Shown: piece by piece, positions 1 to 7,911 of the stretch
How positions within the stretch are numbered: position 1 is the stretch's first letter
Layout of the letters: each line of letters opens with the position of its first letter
Source of the DNA: Lachnospiraceae bacterium
GTDB taxonomy: Bacteria > Bacillota > Clostridia > Lachnospirales > Lachnospiraceae
DNA: 64,000 nucleotides
Reading direction: 5' to 3'
Assembly (NCBI GenBank): GCA_017465095.1
Contig: JAFTWX010000012.1
Coordinates: forward strand, 1 to 64,000
The notes under the pieces: generated by a model
The model's input: only the letters and a program-made list of their open reading frames with translations
What the model was told of the DNA's origin: nothing
Database searches by the model: none
Program-made: the position numbers and the translations under genes

Positions 1-413
1 ACCTCGGGCTCTCCCCGACATCTTTCTGCAATTCTGCAGGCTCGCTGATTCGCCCGCGCGAAACCGGCATGATGTTTGAAATTCCTGCAAATTCTCAGCC
101 GCTGACGATTCGCGGAGAGGACTTCGATCTTCTTCTTTTGTCCCTCGGGGATGAACTTGCAGAGAAAGCCGCCTCCGTTGAAATCCGCTACTTAAGCGAC
201 GGCGTATCCTACGAAGGAGCAGCCGTATCCTGTCAGACCGGAGACGGAACCCTTCTCATTCCCCTCGGCATGAATGCCTGTTGGCTCCTCGGAGAAAACT
301 CGCAGATCTCGCTGCAGTTCTATGATGCACAAAACAGTGTGATCGCTGACATTCCGCTGGAAGAGCTCAGCTCGCAGGGGATTCTCGGTCGGTTTTACCG
401 GATGCAGCCGTAG
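1..413 (+). CDS. C-terminal end of an unrecognised protein (cut by left edge)
   Basis: The reading frame is open from the window edge through the ATG pair at 69-74 to the TAG at 411-413, so this is probably the tail of a longer gene and not a 114-residue protein starting at 69. No ribosome site precedes the ATG at 69. The visible 130 or so residues alternate short hydrophobic and polar runs, as in a beta-rich domain, with no membrane segment and no motif I recognise. Its 3' end overlaps the 3' end of the convergent lspA-like gene by about 47 bases. Function unknown. Confidence 0.6.
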   Translation, partial: LGLSPTSFCNSAGSLIRPRETGMMFEIPANSQPLTIRGEDFDLLLLSLGDELAEKAASVEIRYLSDGVSYEGAAVSCQTGDGTLLIPLGMNACWLLGENSQISLQFYDAQNSVIADIPLEELSSQGILGRFYRMQP

Positions 414-885
414 CTGCTTTTACAGTCTCCGGCTTCTTCTCCGCTCTCGAAAGTGCTGACAACATGGCGCCGATGATAATACAGAAATCCGAAATATTAA
501 ATGCGATATCCGAAAAACGTTTCCACTTGGAGGAAAAGCCTGCATAATCCACCACATAGCCCCGGGCCATGCGGTCATAGGTGTTGCTGAAGGCGCCTCC
601 GAGCATCATGGAAAGACCCAGCTTTAAAAGGCCCTTTCCCTTTCTTCCCAGAGTGACGACAAACACGACAAAGCATCCGGCGGTCAGAGCCAAAGACACA
701 TATCGAACCGCCACACGTCTGCTCTCGCCGAAGTTTAAAAACGCGCCTTTGTTGTGATATTTCGTCAAATACATCTTTCCGCCGAAGACCGGAACACGTT
801 TTCTCCCGTCGGCCAGATGCTCCACCAGAAATTTAATTACCGAATCCAGCAGGAATATCACCCCTGCAACGGTCACATATACCAT
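367..885 (-). CDS. lspA: Signal peptidase II-like membrane protease (LspA family)
   Basis: Lipoprotein signal peptidases are membrane aspartyl proteases that cut the signal peptide from prolipoproteins. The 172-residue protein has four hydrophobic segments and the family signatures: an LDxxxKFLV first helix, a HNKGAF block (usually NxGAAF), GGAFSNTYDR with the conserved Asn and Asp-Arg, VVDY carrying one catalytic Asp, and FNISD carrying the second. I start it at 885 because GAAAGAGG lies seven bases upstream; the frame extends to 924 but without a ribosome site. It has a longer, Lys/Glu/Ala-rich cytoplasmic tail than the usual 150-165 residue enzyme. It follows the S8 peptidase on the same strand. 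It could be a paralogue of a housekeeping lspA elsewhere. Confidence 0.72.
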   Translation of the reverse strand: MVYVTVAGVIFLLDSVIKFLVEHLADGRKRVPVFGGKMYLTKYHNKGAFLNFGESRRVAVRYVSLALTAGCFVVFVVTLGRKGKGLLKLGLSMMLGGAFSNTYDRMARGYVVDYAGFSSKWKRFSDIAFNISDFCIIIGAMLSALSRAEKKPETVKAATAASGKTDRESPAS

Positions 886-919
886 ATCGCTACCTCTTTC
901 CTGTAATTTCATACAGTGT

Positions 920-947
920 AACATTTTTCCCGGAGCCGGGCAATGTT
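920..947 (-). terminator. Nested inverted repeat after the S8 peptidase stop
   Basis: AACATT at 920-925 pairs with AATGTT at 942-947, and inside it CCCGG at 929-933 pairs with CCGGG at 936-940. The repeat includes the stop codon of the subtilase gene. There is no T-run after it on the minus strand, so it is at best an imperfect terminator or an RNA-stabilising hairpin before lspA. Confidence 0.3.
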
Positions 948-2646
948 ATATCTCTTCTATCAATTCCCGGAACACCCCTTCGATATTCATTTTTCCATAC
1001 CCCCAAAGCGGATTTGGATAATTTTCATCCACAGACCGCTGCGCTCCGCGGATAAAATAATTGCGAATTTCCACGCTGCCAAGAAGCGGATCCCCCTGTC
1101 TGATAATCGCCCACTCCATAAAAAGTGCAACTGCACCGGCCATAAGCGCTGCCGAGACACCGGAGCCGGTCACTTCCCCGAAAGCTGTGGCCACATTCAC
1201 ACCGGCCACGGACAACGCCGGTCCGCTTTCCCTTCTAACCTCATCCCCTCTTCCGCTGCCCAGTGCAAAGCTTCCGTCCTCCCAGTCATAATACGTATTT
1301 CCGATACCGTCCGAAAAATAGGATGGTTCCGTCATTGTAAGATAAGGATCCGGACGCAGAAAGTATGTGGGTTCCTCCAAAAATGCCTCCATCGGCAGCC
1401 ATATGTTATATTCTGCCTTCCCCGACTCCCCCTCTGCATAGACACGTACCGTCCATATCCCGGGCGATGGATCCGTAAACCGCACAAAAATAAGCTGTGC
1501 GCCTGTATTCCGCTCCACAAACACATAACTCACATACACACTCGTTCCGCTGAAGACAAAACGCACCGTTCTCTCCTGCCCGTACCGGATCGGTATTCGG
1601 TCCGCCAGTTCGCCGTCCGGAGCCCGAAGTGCAATACTGAAATTGTAGGGAATGTTTCCCCACAACTCAAAAGAAAAACTGCGGACATTTTCGCCGACTC
1701 TGATCTCGACATCCTCGTAGGCGAAGCTGTCACCGATTTCAACGCTGCCTTTGTAATGATGTCCCAAATTCCCCTCATTTCCTCCGCCGATTACAATAGA
1801 GCGCCTCCTACGGTTCCCGAGCAGTTCCATGTAACGGTTCAAAAGGGAATTCCCTCTGTGATCCCCCATATTGGTTCCCATGGTAATGCAGATAACCAGC
1901 GGTTTGTTCTGCTGATTGGCTATCCGTTCCAAATAAGTAAGCCCTGTCATAATGTCATCTTCTCCATACGCCAAAGTCTCCTGCGCAATTCCATAAAATC
2001 TTTTCAAATACGGCTTCACCTGACGACATTTCACCATAACAATCTGTGCTCCCGGTGCAGCACGAAGCGCAGCCGAAACCATCTGCGAACCATGACCGGA
2101 TTCATCTCTGTGTCCGATGGTTTCCTCCTCTCCCCTCCGTATACGCGCAAGTTCTCTCCCGATCATCTCACGGGTAATTTCCGTCCCGTAAGCAAATCCC
2201 TCCGGCGGATTTCCGTCCTGCAACGTCTGATCCCACACAGAAAAAATTTTACTCTCTCCGTCCTCTCCTATAAATTCGTCCAGACGATAACGCACTCCGG
2301 TGTCAATAAACCCAATCAATATTCCTTCCCCGCTAAGCGACAAAGGCGGTCTTTGCACCGAAGTAATTCCGCTTTCCACATAAGCCCCGCCCGCTTCTCT
2401 CACCTGCGCACTGCCGAGTTTCCCGGGCGAAAGGAGCCCATAGCATTTGGGAATGTATGCATAGCGATATCGCATAAGATTTAAGGGTTCCGTCTCCCTA
2501 CTGTCCACATAAAGTACGGAATACCCATTCTCCAGTTGCTGAAAGCAGTTTGGAATCCCTTCCAGTCCTTCCTCTGCCAAAGCCGCCGGGTAATCCAGCA
2601 GAATATTGTAAAAATCATCCGATAAAATCATTTCTTTGCAGTCCAT
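946..2646 (-). CDS. Subtilisin-like S8 serine peptidase, Csp-like
   Basis: The 566-residue protein has the S8 triad: Asp in IGFIDTGV, His in ESGHGSQM and Ser in SGVSAALMAG. There is no signal peptide or membrane segment. The N-terminal pro-like region ending in a PKCYGLL block, the long insert between the last beta strands, and the size match the clostridial Csp proteases, which act in spore germination by processing the cortex hydrolase SleC. The start at 2646 is set by GGGAGG just upstream; the longer frame to 2709 would run through the clpX terminator. Classing it as Csp-like is from family resemblance. Neighbours (LspA, ClpX, HtrA) are proteolysis genes, not germination genes, so its real substrate is open. 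Confidence 0.82.
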   Translation of the reverse strand: MDCKEMILSDDFYNILLDYPAALAEEGLEGIPNCFQQLENGYSVLYVDSRETEPLNLMRYRYAYIPKCYGLLSPGKLGSAQVREAGGAYVESGITSVQRPPLSLSGEGILIGFIDTGVRYRLDEFIGEDGESKIFSVWDQTLQDGNPPEGFAYGTEITREMIGRELARIRRGEEETIGHRDESGHGSQMVSAALRAAPGAQIVMVKCRQVKPYLKRFYGIAQETLAYGEDDIMTGLTYLERIANQQNKPLVICITMGTNMGDHRGNSLLNRYMELLGNRRRRSIVIGGGNEGNLGHHYKGSVEIGDSFAYEDVEIRVGENVRSFSFELWGNIPYNFSIALRAPDGELADRIPIRYGQERTVRFVFSGTSVYVSYVFVERNTGAQLIFVRFTDPSPGIWTVRVYAEGESGKAEYNIWLPMEAFLEEPTYFLRPDPYLTMTEPSYFSDGIGNTYYDWEDGSFALGSGRGDEVRRESGPALSVAGVNVATAFGEVTGSGVSAALMAGAVALFMEWAIIRQGDPLLGSVEIRNYFIRGAQRSVDENYPNPLWGYGKMNIEGVFRELIEEI

Positions 2647-2665
2647 AATCCTCCCTTTTGGATAG

Positions 2666-2694
2666 AAAAAAAGGCCGGACATTTCTGCCCGGCC
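2666..2694 (-). terminator. Rho-independent terminator of clpX
   Basis: On the minus strand GGCCGG (2689-2694) and CCGGCC (2673-2678) form a GC stem with a ten-base loop, directly followed by a run of seven T (2666-2672). It lies between the clpX stop at 2751 and the S8 peptidase start at 2646, so it separates the two units. Confidence 0.85.
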
Positions 2695-2750
2695 TCTGCC
2701 TTCTGTCACCGATCAGTTTCCTGACCTATTGTATTCACTTTTTGCCCGTC

Positions 2751-4382
2751 CTATGATGTCGCATCGGAACCGGATTCTTCCAGGAGCGGAACACTTCCCC
2801 GAATCTCAATTCTCGGTCCTCCGCAACCTTCCAGATATTCTTTGGTGATTGTAACCTTTCCGATATTGTCATCCTTCGGAATCTCATACATGATATCCAG
2901 CATAAACTCTTCGATAATCGCACGCAGCGCTCTGGCTCCGGTATCCTTTTCCATAGCCTTATCGGCGATGGCCTCCAGGGCACCGTCATCAAAGGAAAGC
3001 TTCACCTCATCCAGCGCCAGAAGCTTCTGATACTGTTTGAGAATGGCGTTTTTCGGCTCTTTCAGAATCTTGATGTACATTTCCTTATCCAGCGGCTCCA
3101 ACGTATACACAATCGGAAGTCTTCCGAGGAACTCCGGAATCATACCGAATTTCTTCAAATCCTCGATGGTCACCTGTTTGACAATATTCTTTTCCTTGTC
3201 AAATTTATCCTTCAGCTCCGCCTCGTATCCGATGGATGTTTTCTTGCGCAGTCTCTGCTTGATAATCTCATCCAAATCCGGGAATGCACCACCGCAGATA
3301 AACAAAATATTTCTCGTGTTGATGGTCGTCAGCGGAACCATTGCATTTTTGCTGTTCGCCCCTACCGGAACCTCCACCTCGGCGCCTTCCAGAAGCTTGA
3401 GCATTCCCTGCTGTACGGACTCACCGGAAACATCGCGCGAAGTCGTCTCTTTCTTCTTGGCAATCTTATCGATCTCATCGATAAAAATAATACCCATCTC
3501 AGCACGTTCCACATCATTGTCCGCTGCTGCCAAAAGCTTGGAAACCACGCTTTCGATATCATCACCGATATAGCCCGCCTCCGTCAATGAAGTGGCGTCC
3601 GTGATAGCCAGAGGTACATCCAAAAGCTTCGCCAGTGTCTTAACCAGATAGGTTTTTCCGCATCCGGTCGGTCCGATCATGAGCATATTGGACTTTTCAA
3701 TCTCAATTTCATCCATGGTCTTTGTAACGACACGCTTGTAGTGGTTATATACCGCAACGGAAATCACCTTTTTGGCGTAATCCTGTCCGACCACATACTC
3801 ATCCAGCTGCGCTTTGATCTTGTGCGGCGGCGGAATATTCTTGATATCAAGTACCGGTTTTTCTTTCTTTTTCTTGTCTTTTTTCTTTTTCTTTTTGAGC
3901 TTCTGCTTATTCGGAATACCTCCGTCCCCTTGAAGATCCGCAAGATTTACAAAGCTGATATTCGGGAACTTGGAAGAAAACTCATTGAAATCATCCGCAT
4001 CAAAGGACATATTCATCATGGACGGCGGGAGCATTCCCTGATAGTCAAACTGGCTGACTGTGTCCATGGTTTTCTGCATACAATCGTTGCAGACACAAAT
4101 GTGATTCGGAAGCTTAAACTGCTTTCCGGTCACGCTCTCCGGTCTTCGGCAGACAAAACAGACATCCTCGTATCCGTCGTCATCATCGTCGTCATCTTCC
4201 TCCGCAGCGTCGTCTTCCGTCGCGTCGATTTCTGTATCGCTGTCCGAACCGTCGTCCGAGTCATCGTCCGAGTCATCGTAGTCCTCTTCGCCCTCTTTTT
4301 CTTCCACATCATAATCATTGCGGAACTCATCTTCCTCCGCTTCCGTGATGCTTTCATAGCTTGATTTTGCCTGACGAGGCAC
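2751..4382 (-). CDS. clpX: Divergent ClpX-type AAA+ unfoldase
   Basis: ClpX unfolds proteins and feeds them to the ClpP protease. From the GTG at 4382 the product is 543 residues, against about 420 for usual ClpX. In order: a very acidic stretch (residues 10-72), a zinc domain with CxxC pairs at about 75/78 and 98/101, a Lys tract (160-175), then the AAA+ module with Walker A GPTGCGKT (237-244), pore loop GYIG (270-273), Walker B IIFIDEID (298-305), and sensor-2 GAR (482-484). Two ClpX hallmarks are changed: the tag-binding RKH loop is NSKN near 343, and the ClpP-docking IGF is IGY at 384-386. No clpP is nearby. The true start is uncertain because the better start lies upstream in another frame (see 4436-4486). 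A terminator follows. Confidence 0.85.
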   Translation of the reverse strand: MPRQAKSSYESITEAEEDEFRNDYDVEEKEGEEDYDDSDDDSDDGSDSDTEIDATEDDAAEEDDDDDDDGYEDVCFVCRRPESVTGKQFKLPNHICVCNDCMQKTMDTVSQFDYQGMLPPSMMNMSFDADDFNEFSSKFPNISFVNLADLQGDGGIPNKQKLKKKKKKDKKKKEKPVLDIKNIPPPHKIKAQLDEYVVGQDYAKKVISVAVYNHYKRVVTKTMDEIEIEKSNMLMIGPTGCGKTYLVKTLAKLLDVPLAITDATSLTEAGYIGDDIESVVSKLLAAADNDVERAEMGIIFIDEIDKIAKKKETTSRDVSGESVQQGMLKLLEGAEVEVPVGANSKNAMVPLTTINTRNILFICGGAFPDLDEIIKQRLRKKTSIGYEAELKDKFDKEKNIVKQVTIEDLKKFGMIPEFLGRLPIVYTLEPLDKEMYIKILKEPKNAILKQYQKLLALDEVKLSFDDGALEAIADKAMEKDTGARALRAIIEEFMLDIMYEIPKDDNIGKVTITKEYLEGCGGPRIEIRGSVPLLEESGSDATS

Positions 4383-4435
4383 CTCCTCGTACTCTCCTTC
4401 TACAAAATCATCCTCGCAAATCGGTTTTCGATTCT

Positions 4436-4486
4436 CTACTGATTTTTCTTCTTCCTCAAAAAGATATCTTCATCAAACATCGACAT
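4436..4486 (-). other. Frame-shifted N-terminal start of clpX
   Basis: Just after the htrA stop, ATG codons at 4486 and 4480 follow an AGGAGGGAGAAATTAAGG region and begin a frame that stops at a TAG (4436-4438) after 16 codons. The -1 frame across the same bases is open and runs straight into clpX. One extra base in the T5 tract (A5 at about 4459-4463 on the plus strand) would join them and give an acidic leader that begins MSMFDEDIFFEEEEKSVEN and a ClpX of 578 residues. So this is either a real frameshift, a sequence error in a homopolymer, or a site of slippage. The downstream GTG at 4382 has only a poorly spaced GAGG. Confidence 0.7.
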
Positions 4487-4490
4487 ATCC

Positions 4491-5753
4491 TTAATTTCTC
4501 CCTCCTAATACAACCTCTATCATTCGCTCTTCGTATCCGTCCGCTGTCGTGACCATGACACCGACCTGCACATGACTTCCCGCCTCGGTGCAGTCCAAAA
4601 GCAGTGCCAGCTCCTCCATGGTCTCCACGCTCTCTCCGTCAAAATAAGTGACAATGTCACCTTTTTTCAGTCCCGCTCTCTCCGCAGCCGTTCCCGCATA
4701 CACCTGAGCGATATACACGCCGTACGGCAAACCGTACATTTCATGTACGTCATCGGTCACATTAATGCCGGAAATGCCGAGATAGCCCTTGTCGCTCTCA
4801 TCCACCGGAACCCTTGTCTTTTTGCTCATAAGCTCCTCAATAATCGGTTTTGCCGTGGAAATCGGAATGGCATATCCCATACCTTCCACCAAAGCCCCGC
4901 CGATTTTATTGGAATTGATTCCGACGACTTCCCCGTACACGTTGAGAAGGGCTCCGCCCGAATTTCCCGGGTTGATCGCCGCATCCGTCTGAATCAAAAA
5001 AAGTGCATCTCCGTCTTCATCCATGGTGTTTTGGCGGTTTACCGCACTGATGACACCGGTTGTCACGCTCTGCCCGTAGCCTAAGGCATTTCCGATTGCA
5101 ATCGCCGGTTCCCCGACCTTAAGTGCATCGGAGTCACCCAGTGTAGCCACCCGGATGGCTTCCTTGGTGCTGTCGGAAAGTTCCGCTATACTCACCGCAA
5201 TCACGGCCAGATCCACATCCTCATCCGTTCCTTTCACCTGTGCCATGCAGGTAGATTCATCTACAAACTGTACCGAAAGGGAGGTGGAATCCGCCACCAC
5301 ATGATTGTTTGTCACAATCAGAAGCTCTTCGTCATTTTCACCGACAATGATTCCGGAACCGCTTCCTTCATCCTCCTGCCGGAACTGATAGCCCCAAAAA
5401 TCACCCGTGACCATGTAGGTCCCGTAAATGGAAACAACAGAAGGCATAACCGCATCCACTACCTTTGTCACATCGGTCACAACCGCCAGCTCACTGCTTT
5501 CCAGTTCGCTGTCCGCCGTCTCCGTTGTTTCAATCTCTCCCGGTGCCGCGTCCGCCACGTTCTCTGACGCTTCTTCCTGCTGCTTTTCTTCCGCCGACTC
5601 CATCACGGCTTGCGACGGTTCCCTGTCTATCTCCTGCTTTCCGTTATCCGTCGGAAACAGGTAAAGAATCACTACAATTGCAAGCCCTGCAAAGCATCCA
5701 AACAATATGCCGGAAAAAATGTTTCCAATGATTTTGTTTATCTTTTTTGCCAT
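4491..5753 (-). CDS. htrA: HtrA/DegP-like membrane-anchored serine protease with PDZ domain
   Basis: A 420-residue quality-control protease of the extracytoplasmic face. It has one N-terminal membrane anchor (about residues 8-33), a low-complexity Glu/Ser/Thr linker (40-95), a trypsin-like domain with the triad His151 (TNNHVV), Asp181 (DVDLAV) and Ser265 (NPGNSGG), and one PDZ domain at about 320-410 (KGYLGI start, GLKKGD block). Length and layout match Gram-positive HtrA. Its stop is four bases before the apparent clpX ATG at 4486, so the two genes are probably co-transcribed and translationally coupled. It follows the GT2 gene by 19 bases. Confidence 0.93.
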   Translation of the reverse strand: MAKKINKIIGNIFSGILFGCFAGLAIVVILYLFPTDNGKQEIDREPSQAVMESAEEKQQEEASENVADAAPGEIETTETADSELESSELAVVTDVTKVVDAVMPSVVSIYGTYMVTGDFWGYQFRQEDEGSGSGIIVGENDEELLIVTNNHVVADSTSLSVQFVDESTCMAQVKGTDEDVDLAVIAVSIAELSDSTKEAIRVATLGDSDALKVGEPAIAIGNALGYGQSVTTGVISAVNRQNTMDEDGDALFLIQTDAAINPGNSGGALLNVYGEVVGINSNKIGGALVEGMGYAIPISTAKPIIEELMSKKTRVPVDESDKGYLGISGINVTDDVHEMYGLPYGVYIAQVYAGTAAERAGLKKGDIVTYFDGESVETMEELALLLDCTEAGSHVQVGVMVTTADGYEERMIEVVLGGRN

Positions 5754-5772
5754 AGCAATCTACCCCGTTTAC

Positions 5773-6699
5773 TCAGTTTTTCCAGTAATTGCGATTTGAT
5801 GTACATTTCAAAATCAGTTTCATAGGCAGTCTCCGGTAGCCTTTTCCGAGACGGTACCCTATGAATTTGCACCCGCTTGTATAGATTAAGCGGAATATTT
5901 CTTTTTTATGCCCGCTGTCCCAAAGATGCCGGATCGTTTTTTTCACCATGGAAATTCCCTCTGACTCGGAAGAAATCCCGTCAAAAACCTCCGGATGGCA
6001 GGCCTGGGAAACCCCCAGGTCAAAATTGCGGCGAAATTGCTCTGCACCGGTGTAATTGTGGGAATGATACACCTGCGCATCCGCAGCGTACGCAATCCGG
6101 TACCCGGCCTTCACCGCTTTGGCCGCAAATACCATATCTTCGTTGAAAATAGCCTTTTTCACAAAGCCGCCCAATTCCTCATACACATTCCGCTTGTAGG
6201 CAGCGCAAACATCCGAACAGAAAAACGTCTTGATGCCGAGTGTCGGAATGTCCTCTTTTCCTTTTATCACAGACTCCTTCGGATAGTTAAATACTCTCGT
6301 ATATTTTTCAATCTCGCCCGCATCTTCCTTTGCAAGCTGTCTCGCGTAGCTGACCGCCACACGTTCATCCGCAAGCGGAAGCAAAAGGCGCTCGAGCAGA
6401 TATTCATCTGCCGGAACCGCATCCTGCGTCATCATCACAAACACATCCGCATCCGTCTCCGACGCCGCTCTTCTTCTTGTTCCCCCATGATCAAACTCAT
6501 GGGCGGATATATGTTTTACCTGAAGGTTGGAATATTCTTCTTTAAATCTGCGCCCGTAAACAAGCTGATGAAAATATTTTTCTTCCGTGTTGATCACGAT
6601 AATTTTACGGACCTTTACCGTCTGGGAGTTCAGCCTGTCCAGCAGCTCAAAAAAACTCCCGTCAGGCTTGTAAGTCGGTATAATTACATCGATTGTCAT
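5773..6699 (-). CDS. GT2 glycosyltransferase, rhamnosyltransferase-like
   Basis: A 308-residue GT-A fold enzyme. It begins IDVIIPTYKPDG, has the HEFDHGGTRR block typical of the bacterial rhamnosyltransferase group of GT2, an acidic TQDA metal site, and an FNEDMVFAAK acceptor-side motif. No membrane segment is seen. AAAGGA eight bases upstream supports the start at 6699. A terminator sits just upstream, so it is separated from the LCP gene and probably belongs to the htrA-clpX unit or has its own promoter. The rml genes at 36.5-38.5 kb would fit a dTDP-6-deoxyhexose donor, but donor and acceptor are not shown by sequence. Confidence 0.87.
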   Translation of the reverse strand: MTIDVIIPTYKPDGSFFELLDRLNSQTVKVRKIIVINTEEKYFHQLVYGRRFKEEYSNLQVKHISAHEFDHGGTRRRAASETDADVFVMMTQDAVPADEYLLERLLLPLADERVAVSYARQLAKEDAGEIEKYTRVFNYPKESVIKGKEDIPTLGIKTFFCSDVCAAYKRNVYEELGGFVKKAIFNEDMVFAAKAVKAGYRIAYAADAQVYHSHNYTGAEQFRRNFDLGVSQACHPEVFDGISSESEGISMVKKTIRHLWDSGHKKEIFRLIYTSGCKFIGYRLGKGYRRLPMKLILKCTSNRNYWKN

Positions 6700-6716
6700 G
6701 TCTTAAATCCTTTTCC

Positions 6717-6750
6717 GAAAAAAGAGCCCACTCTTTCGGAAGGGCTCTTT
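6717..6750 (-). terminator. Rho-independent terminator of the LCP gene
   Basis: AAAGAGCCC and GGGCTCTTT (6742-6750 and 6721-6729 on the plus strand) form a perfect nine-pair stem with a twelve-base loop; on the minus strand the stem ends in a T-run. It closes the long surface polysaccharide operon 13 bases after the LCP stop codon. Confidence 0.88.
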
Positions 6751-6762
6751 ATCTTTGTATTG

Positions 6763-7890
6763 TTATCTTCCGGTTCTGCTTCTCACCTGCTGGGAAATCG
6801 TCTCAACCTGGGAAGACGGTGTGTAGCCTGCAACATCGCCGAAGAAGAACTGGTGCAGTCCGAGCACATCCGCCGGAATATCCGTGCCGATGACACAGCT
6901 TGCGCCGCCGACACTGCCGGTCACACGGTTCTGCTCTGACGGGAATCCGCCGGTAGCACCGATGGAATAGCTGGCTACATCTGCAAGCAAATCAAGAATC
7001 TCCGCCATCGTCAGGGATGTGGAAATCTCCTCGAAAATCGTATTTGCTGCCTTGTTTAACGTAGAAATATTGGAACTTTTTGCCTTATTCAAAATGGCCT
7101 GAATCACTTCCTGCTGTCTTTCCGCACGCTTGAAGTCATCGCCTGCCGTATAACGGATTCTGCAGTAGGAAACTGCCTGAATACCGTTGAGTGTCTGCAT
7201 ACCGGTCTGTGTTACCTTCTCAAAGGAACTCTTACCGAGGGATTTTGAAGTCTCAACCTGATAATTGTTCAGGTGGGTGATTTCTTCCGAATCCACATCA
7301 ATGTCGATTCCGCCGAGGGCATCAATCGTATCTGCAACACCGGCCCAGCCAACCGTCACGTAGTCCGTGATGTTCATATCCAGGTTCATATTGAGCATAT
7401 TGATAGCCTGAAGCGGTCCTCCCTGGGCATATGCTGCGTTGGCCTTTCCGTAGGAATCATTTCCGAGATTCAGATACGTGTCACGGTATACGGAAACTAA
7501 TTTTACTTCCTTTGTCTCCTCATTGATGGACGCGATGATAATTGTGTCACTTCGCGTACCTTTTCCGAGGGAATTATCTCTGGAGTCCACACCGAACAGA
7601 GCTACATTGCGGTATCCGTCCATATGTCCGCCGGAGATATCGTTGGTTTCGATATCGTCTTTATCCACGGTTTCCGACTGGGAAATTCCCTGGTTAATTA
7701 CAATGTCTTCTTCCGAAATATCGGTTTTTTCTATTTTTCCGTAAAGAGAAACCACATACAATGCAATCAGCATGAGGCATAACACGAAAGCTTCCACCGC
7801 AATCAGGATAATCCGGTTGCGTTTCCTTCTCGCACGCTCGGCCTTGGTCATTCTCTTCTTTCCTTTTTTATTTGTCTTTTTATTTGCCAT
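6763..7890 (-). CDS. LytR-CpsA-Psr (LCP) family wall-polymer ligase
   Basis: LCP proteins move undecaprenyl-linked glycopolymers onto peptidoglycan on the outside of the membrane. The 375-residue protein has a Lys/Arg-rich cytoplasmic N-terminus, one membrane segment (about 27-50) and an LCP domain (about 95-270). Within it are the GVDSRD motif, the RSDTIIIAS strand, SVYRDTYL with the phosphate-binding Arg, DALGGIDIDV, and YCRIRYTAGDDFKRAERQQ, which ends in the usual R-x-x-R-Q. AAGGAG precedes the ATG. It is the last gene before a terminator and directly follows the priming transferase gene, so it is the expected final step for the polymer made upstream. Confidence 0.94.
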   Translation of the reverse strand: MANKKTNKKGKKRMTKAERARRKRNRIILIAVEAFVLCLMLIALYVVSLYGKIEKTDISEEDIVINQGISQSETVDKDDIETNDISGGHMDGYRNVALFGVDSRDNSLGKGTRSDTIIIASINEETKEVKLVSVYRDTYLNLGNDSYGKANAAYAQGGPLQAINMLNMNLDMNITDYVTVGWAGVADTIDALGGIDIDVDSEEITHLNNYQVETSKSLGKSSFEKVTQTGMQTLNGIQAVSYCRIRYTAGDDFKRAERQQEVIQAILNKAKSSNISTLNKAANTIFEEISTSLTMAEILDLLADVASYSIGATGGFPSEQNRVTGSVGGASCVIGTDIPADVLGLHQFFFGDVAGYTPSSQVETISQQVRSRTGR

Positions 7891-7911
7891 TGGAACGCTC
7901 CTTATTCTCAG

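Noticed and set aside
943..2484. 513-codon open frame on the plus strand opposite the S8 peptidase gene
   Set aside because: It lies antisense to a gene with clear catalytic motifs, has a Arg/His/Pro-rich, Cys-scattered composition typical of a shadow frame, and no ribosome site.
4160..4340. Tandem DNA repeat in the acidic region of clpX
   Set aside because: The GAC/GAT-rich stretch is low-complexity coding for Asp/Glu/Ser runs with irregular unit length, not a clean tandem repeat.
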